Positions 1 to 8,618 of a stretch of 8,618 nucleotides of DNA are shown one piece after another. Position numbers and translations under genes: made by a program. The notes under the pieces were generated by a model that saw only the letters and a program-made list of their open reading frames with translations, did not search any database and had not been told where the DNA came from. The stretch covers positions 1 to 8,618 of the forward strand of contig NZ_CANCLE010000162.1 of NCBI RefSeq assembly GCF_947378715.1, read 5' to 3'. Positions within the stretch are counted from its first letter, which is position 1. Each line of letters starts with the position of its first letter. The DNA comes from Phenylobacterium aquaticum. GTDB lineage: Bacteria; Pseudomonadota; Alphaproteobacteria; Caulobacterales; Caulobacteraceae.

Positions 1-719
1 CAGCCCTCGTCCTGTTCGCCGATGCGGTTGGCGACCGGCACGCGGACATTGTCGAAGAACACCTGGTTGATCTCCTGGTCGCCCTCGGGGGGGCCATCCA
101 GGGTCGGCAGGGGCACGATCGAGATCCCCGGCGTCTTCATGTCCAGCAGCAGGAAGCTGATCCCCTTCTGCCGGATCGGATCGACCGTGGTGCGCACCAG
201 GCAGAACATCCAGTCGGCCCACTGGGCGTAGGTCGTCCAGATCTTCGAGCCGTTCAGGACATAGTGGTCGCCGTCGAGATCCGCCTTCATGGCCAGGGAG
301 GCCAGGTCGGACCCGGATCCCGGCTCAGAATAGCCCTGGCACCACCAGACGTCGGTCGACAGGATCTTGGGCAGGTGCTGGGCCTTCTGCTCGGGCGTGC
401 CGAAGGCCATGACCACGGGGGCGCACATGCGCAGCCCCATGTTCGAGGTCTCCGGCGCCCCGGCCAGCGCCATCTCCATGTCGAAGATATACTTCTTGGA
501 GGTGTTCCAGCCCGTGCCGCCATATTCGACCGGCCAGTCCGGCGCGATCCAGCCCTTGTCGTTCAGCTTCTTCAGCCAACGGACCTGGGCGGCCTTGGTC
601 AGGTGGTGGTTCTTCGACTGCGCGGACAGAGCCCGCATCTCGTCGTCGAAAGCGTCGGCGATGAACGCCCGGACCTCGTCACCGAAGGCGAGGTCCTCGG
701 CCGTGAATTCGAGGTCCAT
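1..719 (-). CDS. acyl-CoA dehydrogenase, FadE-like (partial, C-terminus off the left edge)
   Basis: This is an FAD-dependent flavoprotein expected to oxidise an acyl-CoA thioester to the 2,3-enoyl-CoA in the cytoplasm. 239 codons are present, starting at the ATG whose first base is 719. The N-terminal helical domain covers about residues 5-118. The middle beta domain follows, with GYSEPGSGSD at 129-138 (the family signature around the flavin and substrate site) and KIWTTYAQWADW at 159-170, including the W-T pair that contacts FAD. The C-terminal helical domain with the catalytic glutamate lies outside the window, so activity and chain-length preference cannot be judged. The SEPGSGSD form, rather than TEPGAGSD, is common in FadE paralogues acting on unusual acyl groups. 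The ribosome site AGGAG overlaps the TAG stop of the upstream ABM gene, 12 bases before this ATG, so the two genes are co-transcribed and probably translationally coupled. Confidence 0.93.
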   Translation of the reverse strand, partial: MDLEFTAEDLAFGDEVRAFIADAFDDEMRALSAQSKNHHLTKAAQVRWLKKLNDKGWIAPDWPVEYGGTGWNTSKKYIFDMEMALAGAPETSNMGLRMCAPVVMAFGTPEQKAQHLPKILSTDVWWCQGYSEPGSGSDLASLAMKADLDGDHYVLNGSKIWTTYAQWADWMFCLVRTTVDPIRQKGISFLLLDMKTPGISIVPLPTLDGPPEGDQEINQVFFDNVRVPVANRIGEQDEG

Positions 720-731
720 GGCGATCTTCTC

Positions 732-1022
732 CTACTCGATGCCGTCGAGATATTCGATTTCGGGACGACCACCCATGCAGGGGCCCATCTTCGGGCCGGC
801 GGCCTTGAAATACTCGGTCTGGCCGTGGGCGGTCAGCGCGTCCTGGTCGGTGTAGAGTTCCAGCACCTTGTAGACCTGGCCGTCCGTGCGGCTCTTGGTC
901 AGCTGGTAGGCGATGTTGCCCGGCTCATTGGCCCGCACCGTCTTGGCCAGTTCCGTGAAGATCGCTTCGAATTCCGCGTTCTTGCCTTCAGCGACCTTCA
1001 AGGTCGCGATCACGCCGATCAT
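732..1022 (-). CDS. ABM-fold putative quinol monooxygenase (YgiN-like)
   Basis: A 96-residue protein of the antibiotic biosynthesis monooxygenase (ABM) superfamily, small dimeric ferredoxin-like proteins that oxidise quinols or related aromatics without a cofactor, or act as accessory proteins. The sequence has the usual pattern: a first strand MIGVIATLKV, a helix around residues 12-32 (KNAEFEAIFTELAKTV), a central strand, and the motif VLELYTDQDALTAHGQTEYF at about 53-72, typical of the family. The start is well supported by GGGAGG (core 1028-1032) five bases upstream of the ATG. It is the first gene of a two-gene operon with the acyl-CoA dehydrogenase, so a role in degrading an aromatic or fatty-acyl compound is possible, but no substrate can be read from the sequence. 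The family assignment is solid; the function is not. Confidence 0.88.
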   Translation of the reverse strand: MIGVIATLKVAEGKNAEFEAIFTELAKTVRANEPGNIAYQLTKSRTDGQVYKVLELYTDQDALTAHGQTEYFKAAGPKMGPCMGGRPEIEYLDGIE

Positions 1023-1088
1023 GCCGTCCTCCCAACGTTTGTTTGAACGCCGACGGTAGAGGCGCGGACCCGGCCGGGCAAGCCCGAC

Positions 1089-1115
1089 TTATCGTCGATA
1101 ACCGGATCGCGATCC
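1089..1115. promoter_or_regulatory. two adjacent perfect palindromes in a divergent promoter region
   Basis: TTATCGTCGATAA (1089-1101, two 6-base arms around one T) and GGATCGCGATCC (1104-1115, a perfect 12-mer) stand two bases apart. They lie in the 219-base region between the divergent ABM/acyl-CoA dehydrogenase operon and the secreted-protein gene. Such positions often hold repressor operators, for example of TetR-type regulators that commonly control acyl-CoA dehydrogenase operons. No regulator gene is in the window, and GATC-rich palindromes arise easily in GC-rich DNA. The rest of 1023-1241 shows no clear -35/-10 pair; TTGTCC (1172-1177) with GATAAG (1192-1197) is too closely spaced to call. 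Confidence 0.3.
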
Positions 1116-1241
1116 CCCGGCCGATCGCGAGGCCTCGCCCCGTTTCGGGTCCCTCGAACCGGGCCGGTCAATTGTCCAGCCCTCGCGAACGGATAAGCTC
1201 CCTGGGAAAGCCGGCCGCCAAGCGCCGGCGGGAGGACCCAG

Positions 1242-1643
1242 ATGAAGATCGCCCTGATCGCCCTTGCGGCGCCCCTGATGCTCGCCATGCCCGCCATGGC
1301 CCAGACGCCGAACTGGGTCAGCTGGGGAACCCAGAACGGCGAGACCCTGTCCTACGACTCCGCCTCGGTGGGCTGGAGCAAGCAGGTGGTCACCGCCACG
1401 GTCAAAGCCCAGTTCAGCCCGCCGGTCCCGACGACCAACGCCCAGGGCGCCTCGGTCCAGGTCTCCACCGTGCTGGAAAGCATCTCGGTCGACTGCGCCG
1501 CCGGCCTCTATATCGACAACCACAACGCCGGCTACGACGCCTCGGGCGCGGTAGTCGTTCAAAGCGGTGGGCCCAGCCCGGCCAAGGCGATCACCCCCGG
1601 CGGCGGCGCGGCGGCGATGCAGGCTCAGTTCTGTAAGAAGTAG
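1242..1643 (+). CDS. small secreted protein, surface-adhesin protein E-like
   Basis: A 133-residue exported protein. The start is fixed by GGAGGA (1231-1236) five bases before the ATG. Residues 1-20 form a signal peptide (MK, a hydrophobic stretch, then AMA before Q21), so the mature protein is periplasmic or secreted. The mature part fits the layout of the surface-adhesin protein E family: a Trp-containing first strand (W25, W28), a YDSASV segment at 38-43, a mid-protein SVDCAAGLY (Cys85), a YDASGAVVVQS segment, a Pro/Gly turn (ITPGG) and a C-terminal cysteine (Cys131) three residues from the end. The two cysteines probably form a disulfide. The family match rests on pattern only; members of this family in environmental bacteria have no proven function, and adhesion should not be assumed. 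It is divergent from the ABM operon and convergent with the next gene. Confidence 0.85.
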   Translation: MKIALIALAAPLMLAMPAMAQTPNWVSWGTQNGETLSYDSASVGWSKQVVTATVKAQFSPPVPTTNAQGASVQVSTVLESISVDCAAGLYIDNHNAGYDASGAVVVQSGGPSPAKAITPGGGAAAMQAQFCKK

Positions 1644-1669
1644 ATCTTGGGGGCGCGGCTCTGCTCCAC

Positions 1670-1716
1670 AGCCCATTTCATCCGATCCGGCTGATTCAAC
1701 CAGATCGGAATGGGCT
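1670..1716. repeat. GANTC-containing hairpin between convergent genes
   Basis: An imperfect inverted repeat. The left arm AGCCCATT-TCAT-CCGATCCGG (1670-1690) pairs with CCAGATCGGAATGGGCT (1700-1716) as 8 bp, a 4-base bulge, then 9 positions with one C-A mismatch. The 9-base loop CTGATTCAA contains GATTC (1693-1697), a GANTC site as methylated by CcrM in alphaproteobacteria. It fills most of the gap between the plus-strand gene ending at 1643 and the minus-strand gene ending at 1717. There is no T-tract on either side, so it is not a textbook intrinsic terminator, though it could end or stabilise either transcript. It may belong to an intergenic repeat family. Confidence 0.7.
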
Positions 1717-2004
1717 CTAGCGGCCGCGCTCGTTCCAGCCATAGGCCACCCAGTGGTGGCCGCCCAGGTTGCGGGCTTCGATGACGCCGTCGGCCTGGGC
1801 CGTGGCGGTGCGTCGGGCGCGGAGCGCCAGGCCGGCCAGCGCCAGCAGCGCGCTGGACATCACCGCGATCACCACCACCGTGGCGGCGGCGAACAGGGCC
1901 AGGATCGCACCCACGACCACCGCGGCCGTGGTGGCGAGCGCGCCTCCGACCATGGCGATGCTGCGCAGAGCGGAACCGTGCTTACGGGCGAATTCCCTGA
2001 CCAT
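1717..2004 (-). CDS. small membrane protein of unknown function
   Basis: A 95-residue protein that I do not recognise. A basic N-terminus (MVREFARKHGSALR) precedes a long Ala/Val/Leu-rich hydrophobic stretch at about residues 16-62, long enough for two membrane helices with a tight turn near residue 40. A basic cluster (RARR, about 62-65) follows, then a soluble tail with the distinctive segment NLGGHHWVAYGWNERGR at the end. The charge pattern, with basic residues on both sides, suggests both ends on the cytoplasmic side, which is an inference. The start is supported by GAGGA (2009-2013) four bases before the ATG. The stop codon touches the hairpin at 1670-1716. It appears to be a single-gene unit with its own promoter upstream. 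Stress, envelope or transport roles are all possible. Confidence 0.75.
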   Translation of the reverse strand: MVREFARKHGSALRSIAMVGGALATTAAVVVGAILALFAAATVVVIAVMSSALLALAGLALRARRTATAQADGVIEARNLGGHHWVAYGWNERGR

Positions 2005-2043
2005 GGCGTCCTCGGTTGATCAGCTTTCTAGCGATCTTCGGAT

Positions 2044-2074
2044 ATTATGTCGGTCTGACGACGGCGGACGTCAA
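2044..2074 (-). promoter_or_regulatory. candidate housekeeping promoter for the small membrane protein gene
   Basis: On the minus strand, TTGACG (2069-2074) matches the -35 box TTGACA in 5 of 6 bases, and CATAAT (2044-2049) matches the -10 box TATAAT in 5 of 6. The spacer is 19 bases, slightly long. Transcription would start near 2036-2038, giving a leader of about 30 bases that contains the GAGGA ribosome site before the ATG at 2004. Prediction from sequence only. Confidence 0.45.
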
Positions 2075-2107
2075 CAGGCTTACGCGAATATGAACCGATC
2101 TGCCGCA

Positions 2108-2803
2108 TCAGACGGCGCCTTCCAGGGCCAAAGAGCGGCGTTCGCGCATCACAGTGTCGAAAGCCGCATTGATCGCGGCGGCCTTGCTCTCGGCCACCGC
2201 CACATATTCCGGCGGCAAGCCCCGGCTGCGGGCCTTGTCAGGGTGGGTCTCGACCAGGGCCCGCTTCCAGGCGGTGCGGACATGGTCGTCGGTGGCGTCG
2301 TGGGGCACTTCCAGCACGCCATAGGGATCGTCTTCGGCCAGACCGAGATGGGTGGCCTTCATCCGCCGGAAGGCCAGGGCCGAGAATCCGAAATAGCCGG
2401 CCACCTGTTCCAGATAGTCCAGCTCCTCCTCCGACACGATCCCGTCGGCGGCGGCGATGTAGAACAGGCCGTCCAGCACGTCCTCGAGGATCTGCGGGCA
2501 GTTGCGATAGCGCTTGGCCAGGCGCTTGGCGTAGCTCTCGAAGCCCCGGGTGGTCTGCCGCGCCAGGTCATAGAGCCGGTGGATATTGGGCTCCGACGCC
2601 GCGTCGGTCTGGAACACCAGAGAAAAGGCGTCGAACTCCGAGACGTGGGCCCGGCCGTCAGCCTTGGCCAGCTTGGCGCCAAGCGCCGTGACCGCGGTCG
2701 AGAAGGCGGGGTCCTCGCCCGGAGGTCCGGGAGGACAGTCTACGCAGTCGGCCGCGTCGGGACGGCGGACGGCGAGCCCTGCGATGTTGCGCCAAAAGCT
2801 CAT
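2108..2803 (-). CDS. TerB and J-domain co-chaperone (DjlA-like, soluble)
   Basis: A 231-residue protein joining a TerB-type helical domain (about residues 35-150) to a C-terminal J domain (about 159-225). TerB marks are the two repeats KADGRAHVSEFD (47-58) and AAADGIVSEEELDYLE (117-132), each an acidic ADG-x-V-S-x-E motif. The J domain begins DPYGVLEV and carries the essential HPD at 187-189, so it should stimulate the ATPase of DnaK. E. coli DjlA has an N-terminal membrane helix; none is seen here, so the protein is probably cytosolic. A CxxC-like pair (C20, C23) sits in the N-terminal region. The ATG at 2803 (MSFWRNIAG) is preferred over an in-frame TTG at 2845, because that TTG is itself part of a good -35 box. 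It is divergent from the oxoprolinase gene with a 71-base gap. The client is unknown. Confidence 0.9.
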   Translation of the reverse strand: MSFWRNIAGLAVRRPDAADCVDCPPGPPGEDPAFSTAVTALGAKLAKADGRAHVSEFDAFSLVFQTDAASEPNIHRLYDLARQTTRGFESYAKRLAKRYRNCPQILEDVLDGLFYIAAADGIVSEEELDYLEQVAGYFGFSALAFRRMKATHLGLAEDDPYGVLEVPHDATDDHVRTAWKRALVETHPDKARSRGLPPEYVAVAESKAAAINAAFDTVMRERRSLALEGAV

Positions 2804-2816
2804 GGGAGTAATTCGG

Positions 2817-2845
2817 GTTCTAAAGTCTTGTGGCTGCGCTGACAA
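2817..2845 (-). promoter_or_regulatory. promoter giving a near-leaderless TerB/J-domain mRNA
   Basis: Minus strand: TTGTCA (2840-2845, 5 of 6 to TTGACA), a spacer of exactly 17 bases, then TAGAAC (2817-2822, 4 of 6 to TATAAT). Transcription would begin near 2809-2811, only about 6-8 bases before the ATG at 2803, and no Shine-Dalgarno sequence fits in that space. The good spacing and position make this a credible housekeeping promoter and rule against the upstream TTG start. Confidence 0.55.
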
Positions 2846-2874
2846 CGCGAAGCTGCCCTGAGGGAAATTAAGTT

Positions 2875-6501
<3,627 letters not shown>

Positions 6502-6531
6502 CCGCCGAATTTCACAGGTAGCGCCGTTTTC

Positions 6532-7278
6532 ATGTCCGCCCTTCTCTTCGCCCTCCTCCTCGCCGCCCAGGATGCGCCGCCGGCTCCGGCCGCGACGCCC
6601 GCGCCCGCCCCGGCCGCCGCCCCCGCCGCCGAGGCTCCCGCCGCCGCGCCCGAGGAAGAGGAACTGCCCTGGCCTCCCGGCGCCCCGCACGACGACTATG
6701 GCTTCGTCGGCTGGTGCTATGGCGCGCTCGGCGGCTACATGGACCTGCACGACCAGATGATCCCCGAGGTCACCCGCATCGAGGCCGCCTTCCAGGCGCC
6801 GGGCACGACGCTGGCCGAGGACATGGCGGTCTATGACCAGCTGCAGTCCATGAGCCGGACCAATATGAAGCTGTTCGCCCGCGCCATGCAGGCGGCGGAA
6901 AAGGCCAGCCTTCGGCCGATCAACACCTTCGGCGCCCGGGCCATCAGCCAGGGCCGCGCCGGCTGGGCCGGCGCAAGCTCACTGCCCCGCCGCACCGTCG
7001 CCCAGCAATGGATGGGCTGGACCCTGCCCGCCCGCTGCGTGCCCACCGCCAAGACCCTGGAGACCCGCGCCAAGCTGATGGGCACGGCCTTCCAGGCCAA
7101 TGAGCCGACGCCCGAGCCGGTGGCCGATCCGGTCGTCGCCCCCGTCGCGGACGCCGCTGCCGATCCGGCCCAGACCGTGGCCGCCGCCCCGGACCAGCCA
7201 GCGGTCGGCGATCCCATCGGCGACGCCATCGCCATCGCCAAGCCGGCCGCGCCAAAGCTCCGCACCAAACCGCAATAG
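6532..7278 (+). CDS. exported Pro/Ala-rich protein of unknown function
   Basis: A 248-residue protein that I cannot place in a named family. The first 14 residues (MSALLFALLLAAQD) are a short hydrophobic export signal without a basic N-terminus, which may be cleaved after LLAA or act as an anchor. A Pro/Ala linker (15-40) and an acidic EEEE stretch lead into a folded core of about residues 45-190. The core contains WCYGALGGYMDLHDQMIPEVTRIE (61-84), an amphipathic helical region, and a second cysteine in ARCVPTA (Cys169), possibly paired with Cys62. The tail (190-248) is again rich in Ala/Pro/Asp with basic residues at the end, probably disordered. The start is 30 bases after the oxoprolinase stop with only a weak AGG (6516-6518), so it likely depends on read-through transcription. 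Its link to oxoprolinase function is unknown. Codon use matches the neighbours. Confidence 0.8.
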   Translation: MSALLFALLLAAQDAPPAPAATPAPAPAAAPAAEAPAAAPEEEELPWPPGAPHDDYGFVGWCYGALGGYMDLHDQMIPEVTRIEAAFQAPGTTLAEDMAVYDQLQSMSRTNMKLFARAMQAAEKASLRPINTFGARAISQGRAGWAGASSLPRRTVAQQWMGWTLPARCVPTAKTLETRAKLMGTAFQANEPTPEPVADPVVAPVADAAADPAQTVAAAPDQPAVGDPIGDAIAIAKPAAPKLRTKPQ

Positions 7279-7285
7279 GCCCGCT

Positions 7286-7397
7286 GCTCCCCCTCTGGGG
7301 GAGCTGTCGGCGAAGCCGGCTGAGGGGGCCGGCCCGAAGGGACGGACGCGACCTGTCCGCCCCCTCCATCCTCGGTCCCCCTCACCAGCGGGGGAGG
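7286..7397. repeat. intergenic palindromic repeat element
   Basis: About 112 bp fills much of the 194-base gap after the Pro/Ala-rich gene. Hairpins in order: GCTCCCCC/GGGGGAGC (7286-7293 with 7297-7304, 3-base loop), CGGC/GCCG (7308-7311 with 7315-7318), an outer arm pair GAGGGGG/CCCCCTC (7322-7328 with 7360-7366) enclosing CGGAC/GTCCG (7343-7347 with 7355-7359), and CCCCC/GGGGG (7377-7381 with 7390-7394). The modular order matches the element inside the oxoprolinase gene. It could end or protect the 3' end of the upstream transcript. No transposase is associated. The remaining bases to 7472 hold no gene; GTTAGATTT just before the next ATG is a weak -10-like match. Confidence 0.8.
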
Positions 7398-7472
7398 AGC
7401 CAAAACAAGCCGCCCCGCCGACCTCGCGCGAAAATCCGTGCGCCCCGCCGGGGCCAGGGTTAGATTTGGCCC

Positions 7473-8117
7473 ATGGAAGAGCCGCACCTCATCTATTTCG
7501 CCGATCCCATGTGCTCGTGGTGCTACGGCTTCTCGCCGGTGATCGCCGACATCCGCCGGGCCTTCGGCCGCGCCCTGCCGATCAAGCTGATCATGGGCGG
7601 CCTGCGCCCCGGGACCGACACGCCGATGGCGGACAAGGCCAAGGACGAGCTCGCCGGCCACTGGACCCATGTGCATGAGGCCACCGGCCTGCCGTTCAAT
7701 CGCGCCGCCCTCGACCGCGAGGGCTTCCTCTATGACACCGACCCCGCCGCCCGCGCCGTGGTCCGCGTCCGCCGCGACAACCCGGAACTGGCCCTGACCT
7801 ATCTCGGCCGCCTGCAGGCCGCCTTCTATGGCGAGGGCCAGGATATCACCCAGGCCGAGGTGCTGGCAGACCTGGCCGCCGAGCACGGGGTCGATCGCGC
7901 CGCCTTCCTGGCCGACTTCGAGAGCCGCGACCTGAAGCAGGAGACCTGGGGCGACTACGGAACCTCCCAGCGCGCCGGGGTCACCGGCTTCCCGACCCTG
8001 GTCGCCGGTCCCAATCGCGAGGGCGCCTACGGGGTCGTCACCCGGGGCTTCGCGCCGGGCGACCAGATCCTGGCTGTGCTCAACCAGTGGCTCGAAGGCG
8101 CGGTTGTCTCCCATTGA
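7473..8117 (+). CDS. cytoplasmic DsbA-family (FrnE-like) thiol oxidoreductase
   Basis: A 214-residue thioredoxin-fold protein of the DsbA/FrnE group. The first strand HLIYFADPM is followed at once by the active site CSWC (Cys14-Ser-Trp-Cys17) and YGF, the form typical of cytosolic DsbA-like proteins. The helical insertion spans about residues 45-155, and the cis-proline loop GVTGFPTLV comes at about 170-178. No signal peptide is present, so it should work in the cytoplasm, as a disulfide isomerase or oxidoreductase or possibly a glutathione-dependent enzyme; the family contains both. The ATG at 7473 has only a distant AGGG (7456-7459), and a -10-like TAGATT (7461-7466) lies so close that a leaderless transcript is possible. 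The downstream lipoprotein gene starts within its stop codon, so the two are coupled. The family is certain, the substrate is not. Confidence 0.92.
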   Translation: MEEPHLIYFADPMCSWCYGFSPVIADIRRAFGRALPIKLIMGGLRPGTDTPMADKAKDELAGHWTHVHEATGLPFNRAALDREGFLYDTDPAARAVVRVRRDNPELALTYLGRLQAAFYGEGQDITQAEVLADLAAEHGVDRAAFLADFESRDLKQETWGDYGTSQRAGVTGFPTLVAGPNREGAYGVVTRGFAPGDQILAVLNQWLEGAVVSH

Positions 8118-8590
8118 CCCGTCGCCTCGCCCTCGCCTGCGCCCTGGCCGCCTGCGCCCTGCTGGCCGCCTGCGCCACCACCCCGCCGCCCAAGCCCCTC
8201 ACCCAGGGACGCGGCGCCTGGACCTATGCTCCGGCCGACCGGGCCGAGCCCGCCAAGCTCACCTATGGCGCGGCCAATAGCGACAATGTCGGGCTGATGC
8301 TGCTCTGCGCCCAGCCCCGGGTGAAGCTCTGGCTGCCGGCCCCCGCCACGGCGGCGCCCAAGTCCATCGCCCTGCGCAGCGGCAAGGCCCATGGGGTCTA
8401 TCCCCTGGCCGCCGTCCCGGACGGCGAAGCCCTGCTCCAGGCGGCCATGCCCGCCACCGATCCGCTGCTCGACGCCTTCGCGGCTTCTGGTGAACTGATC
8501 GCCGACTCGACCCGCCTCGACGCCCGCGCCGCCGGCGAGCGCGCCGCCGTCCGCGCCTTCCGGGGCGCCTGTCCGGCCCCTAGAAAATGA
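8114..8590 (+). CDS. small lipoprotein of unknown function
   Basis: A 158-residue predicted lipoprotein. The preferred start is TTG at 8114, which overlaps the TGA stop of the DsbA-family gene (TTGA), a standard coupling arrangement. An in-frame GTG at 8087 would add nine residues, including a charged RRR run, and remains possible. The signal peptide MTRRLALACALAACALLAAC ends in a lipobox L-A-A-C with the lipidated cysteine at residue 20. Residue +2 is Ala, not Asp, which in Proteobacteria favours transfer to the outer membrane. The mature part is short and beta-rich, with cysteines in MLLCAQ and near the C-terminus (GACPAP), which may pair in the periplasm. I know no named family for it. Its stop at 8588-8590 may overlap a convergent minus-strand gene by 11 bases. 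Confidence 0.82.
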   Translation: MTRRLALACALAACALLAACATTPPPKPLTQGRGAWTYAPADRAEPAKLTYGAANSDNVGLMLLCAQPRVKLWLPAPATAAPKSIALRSGKAHGVYPLAAVPDGEALLQAAMPATDPLLDAFAASGELIADSTRLDARAAGERAAVRAFRGACPAPRK

Positions 8591-8618
8591 CCTTTTCCTC
8601 GCCCCACCACAGGGGCGA
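8580..8618 (-). CDS. possible 3' end of a convergent gene (partial, off the right edge)
   Basis: On the minus strand one frame reads SPLWWGEEKVIF and then a TAG stop (8580-8582). Its 12 codons are open to the window edge, nearly all end in G or C (only GAA and ATT do not), and the aromatic-rich, mixed-charge end looks like a real C-terminus rather than the Ala/Arg/Gly-rich shadow frames seen elsewhere. It would overlap the lipoprotein gene end by 11 bases. The evidence is short, so this is tentative, and the product is not recognised. Confidence 0.35.
   Translation of the reverse strand, partial: SPLWWGEEKVIF

Noticed and set aside
264..1046. Plus-strand open frame of 260 codons
   Set aside because: It lies antisense to the acyl-CoA dehydrogenase and ABM genes, both with clear family motifs and ribosome sites.
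7286..7397. Repeat as a CRISPR array or an insertion-sequence remnant
   Set aside because: There are no regularly spaced identical repeats, no transposase fragment and no target-site duplication; it is a set of GC-rich hairpins.
6831..8114. Open minus-strand frame of 427 codons across the Pro/Ala-rich gene, the repeat and the DsbA-family gene
   Set aside because: It runs through two well-supported plus-strand genes and the palindromic repeat; the translation is low complexity with no recognisable motif.
8599..8618. Hairpin TCGCCCC/GGGGCGA as a terminator for the lipoprotein gene
   Set aside because: The stem reaches the window edge so a T-tract cannot be checked, and the same bases read well as coding on the minus strand.

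Overview
The window is very GC-rich (roughly 68-70% by eye), with strong G/C preference at third codon positions, TTG/GTG starts beside ATG, and few A/T-rich promoters. The gene types (FadE-like acyl-CoA dehydrogenase, fused HyuA-HyuB oxoprolinase, TerB/J-domain protein, CSWC DsbA-family protein), GC-rich palindromic repeats and a GANTC-bearing hairpin suggest an alphaproteobacterium of the Caulobacterales (Caulobacter or Phenylobacterium type). That placement is inference, since there is no rRNA or tRNA here to confirm it. No transposase, phage gene, integrase or CRISPR array is visible, so this looks like ordinary chromosome.

Layout, left to right. Positions 1-1022 hold a minus-strand two-gene operon: an antibiotic-biosynthesis-monooxygenase (ABM) fold protein, then an acyl-CoA dehydrogenase that runs off the left edge. 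A 219-base divergent region with two perfect palindromes separates it from a plus-strand gene for a small secreted disulfide protein resembling surface-adhesin protein E (1242-1643). That gene converges on a small minus-strand membrane protein gene (1717-2004), and a GANTC-containing hairpin fills the gap between them. A minus-strand TerB plus J-domain co-chaperone gene (2108-2803) is divergent from a large plus-strand block. The block begins with a 1208-residue fused 5-oxoprolinase/hydantoinase (2875-6501), followed 30 bases later by a secreted or anchored Pro/Ala-rich protein of unknown function (6532-7278). After a palindromic repeat come a cytoplasmic DsbA-family protein (7473-8117) and a small lipoprotein (8114-8590) whose start overlaps the DsbA stop. 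The last bases may hold the end of a convergent minus-strand gene.

The most unusual item is inside the oxoprolinase gene. About 120 bp of hairpin-rich sequence (about 4631-4753) has the architecture of an intergenic palindromic repeat and is read in frame, adding about 41 residues of low-complexity peptide to the linker between the HyuA and HyuB parts. A related element lies in the non-coding gap at 7286-7397. This resembles the in-gene palindromic elements known from Rickettsia (RPE), here in a free-living type of genome. No new multi-gene defence, secondary-metabolite or mobile system is evident; the rest reads as housekeeping and metabolic genes with several unnamed envelope proteins.
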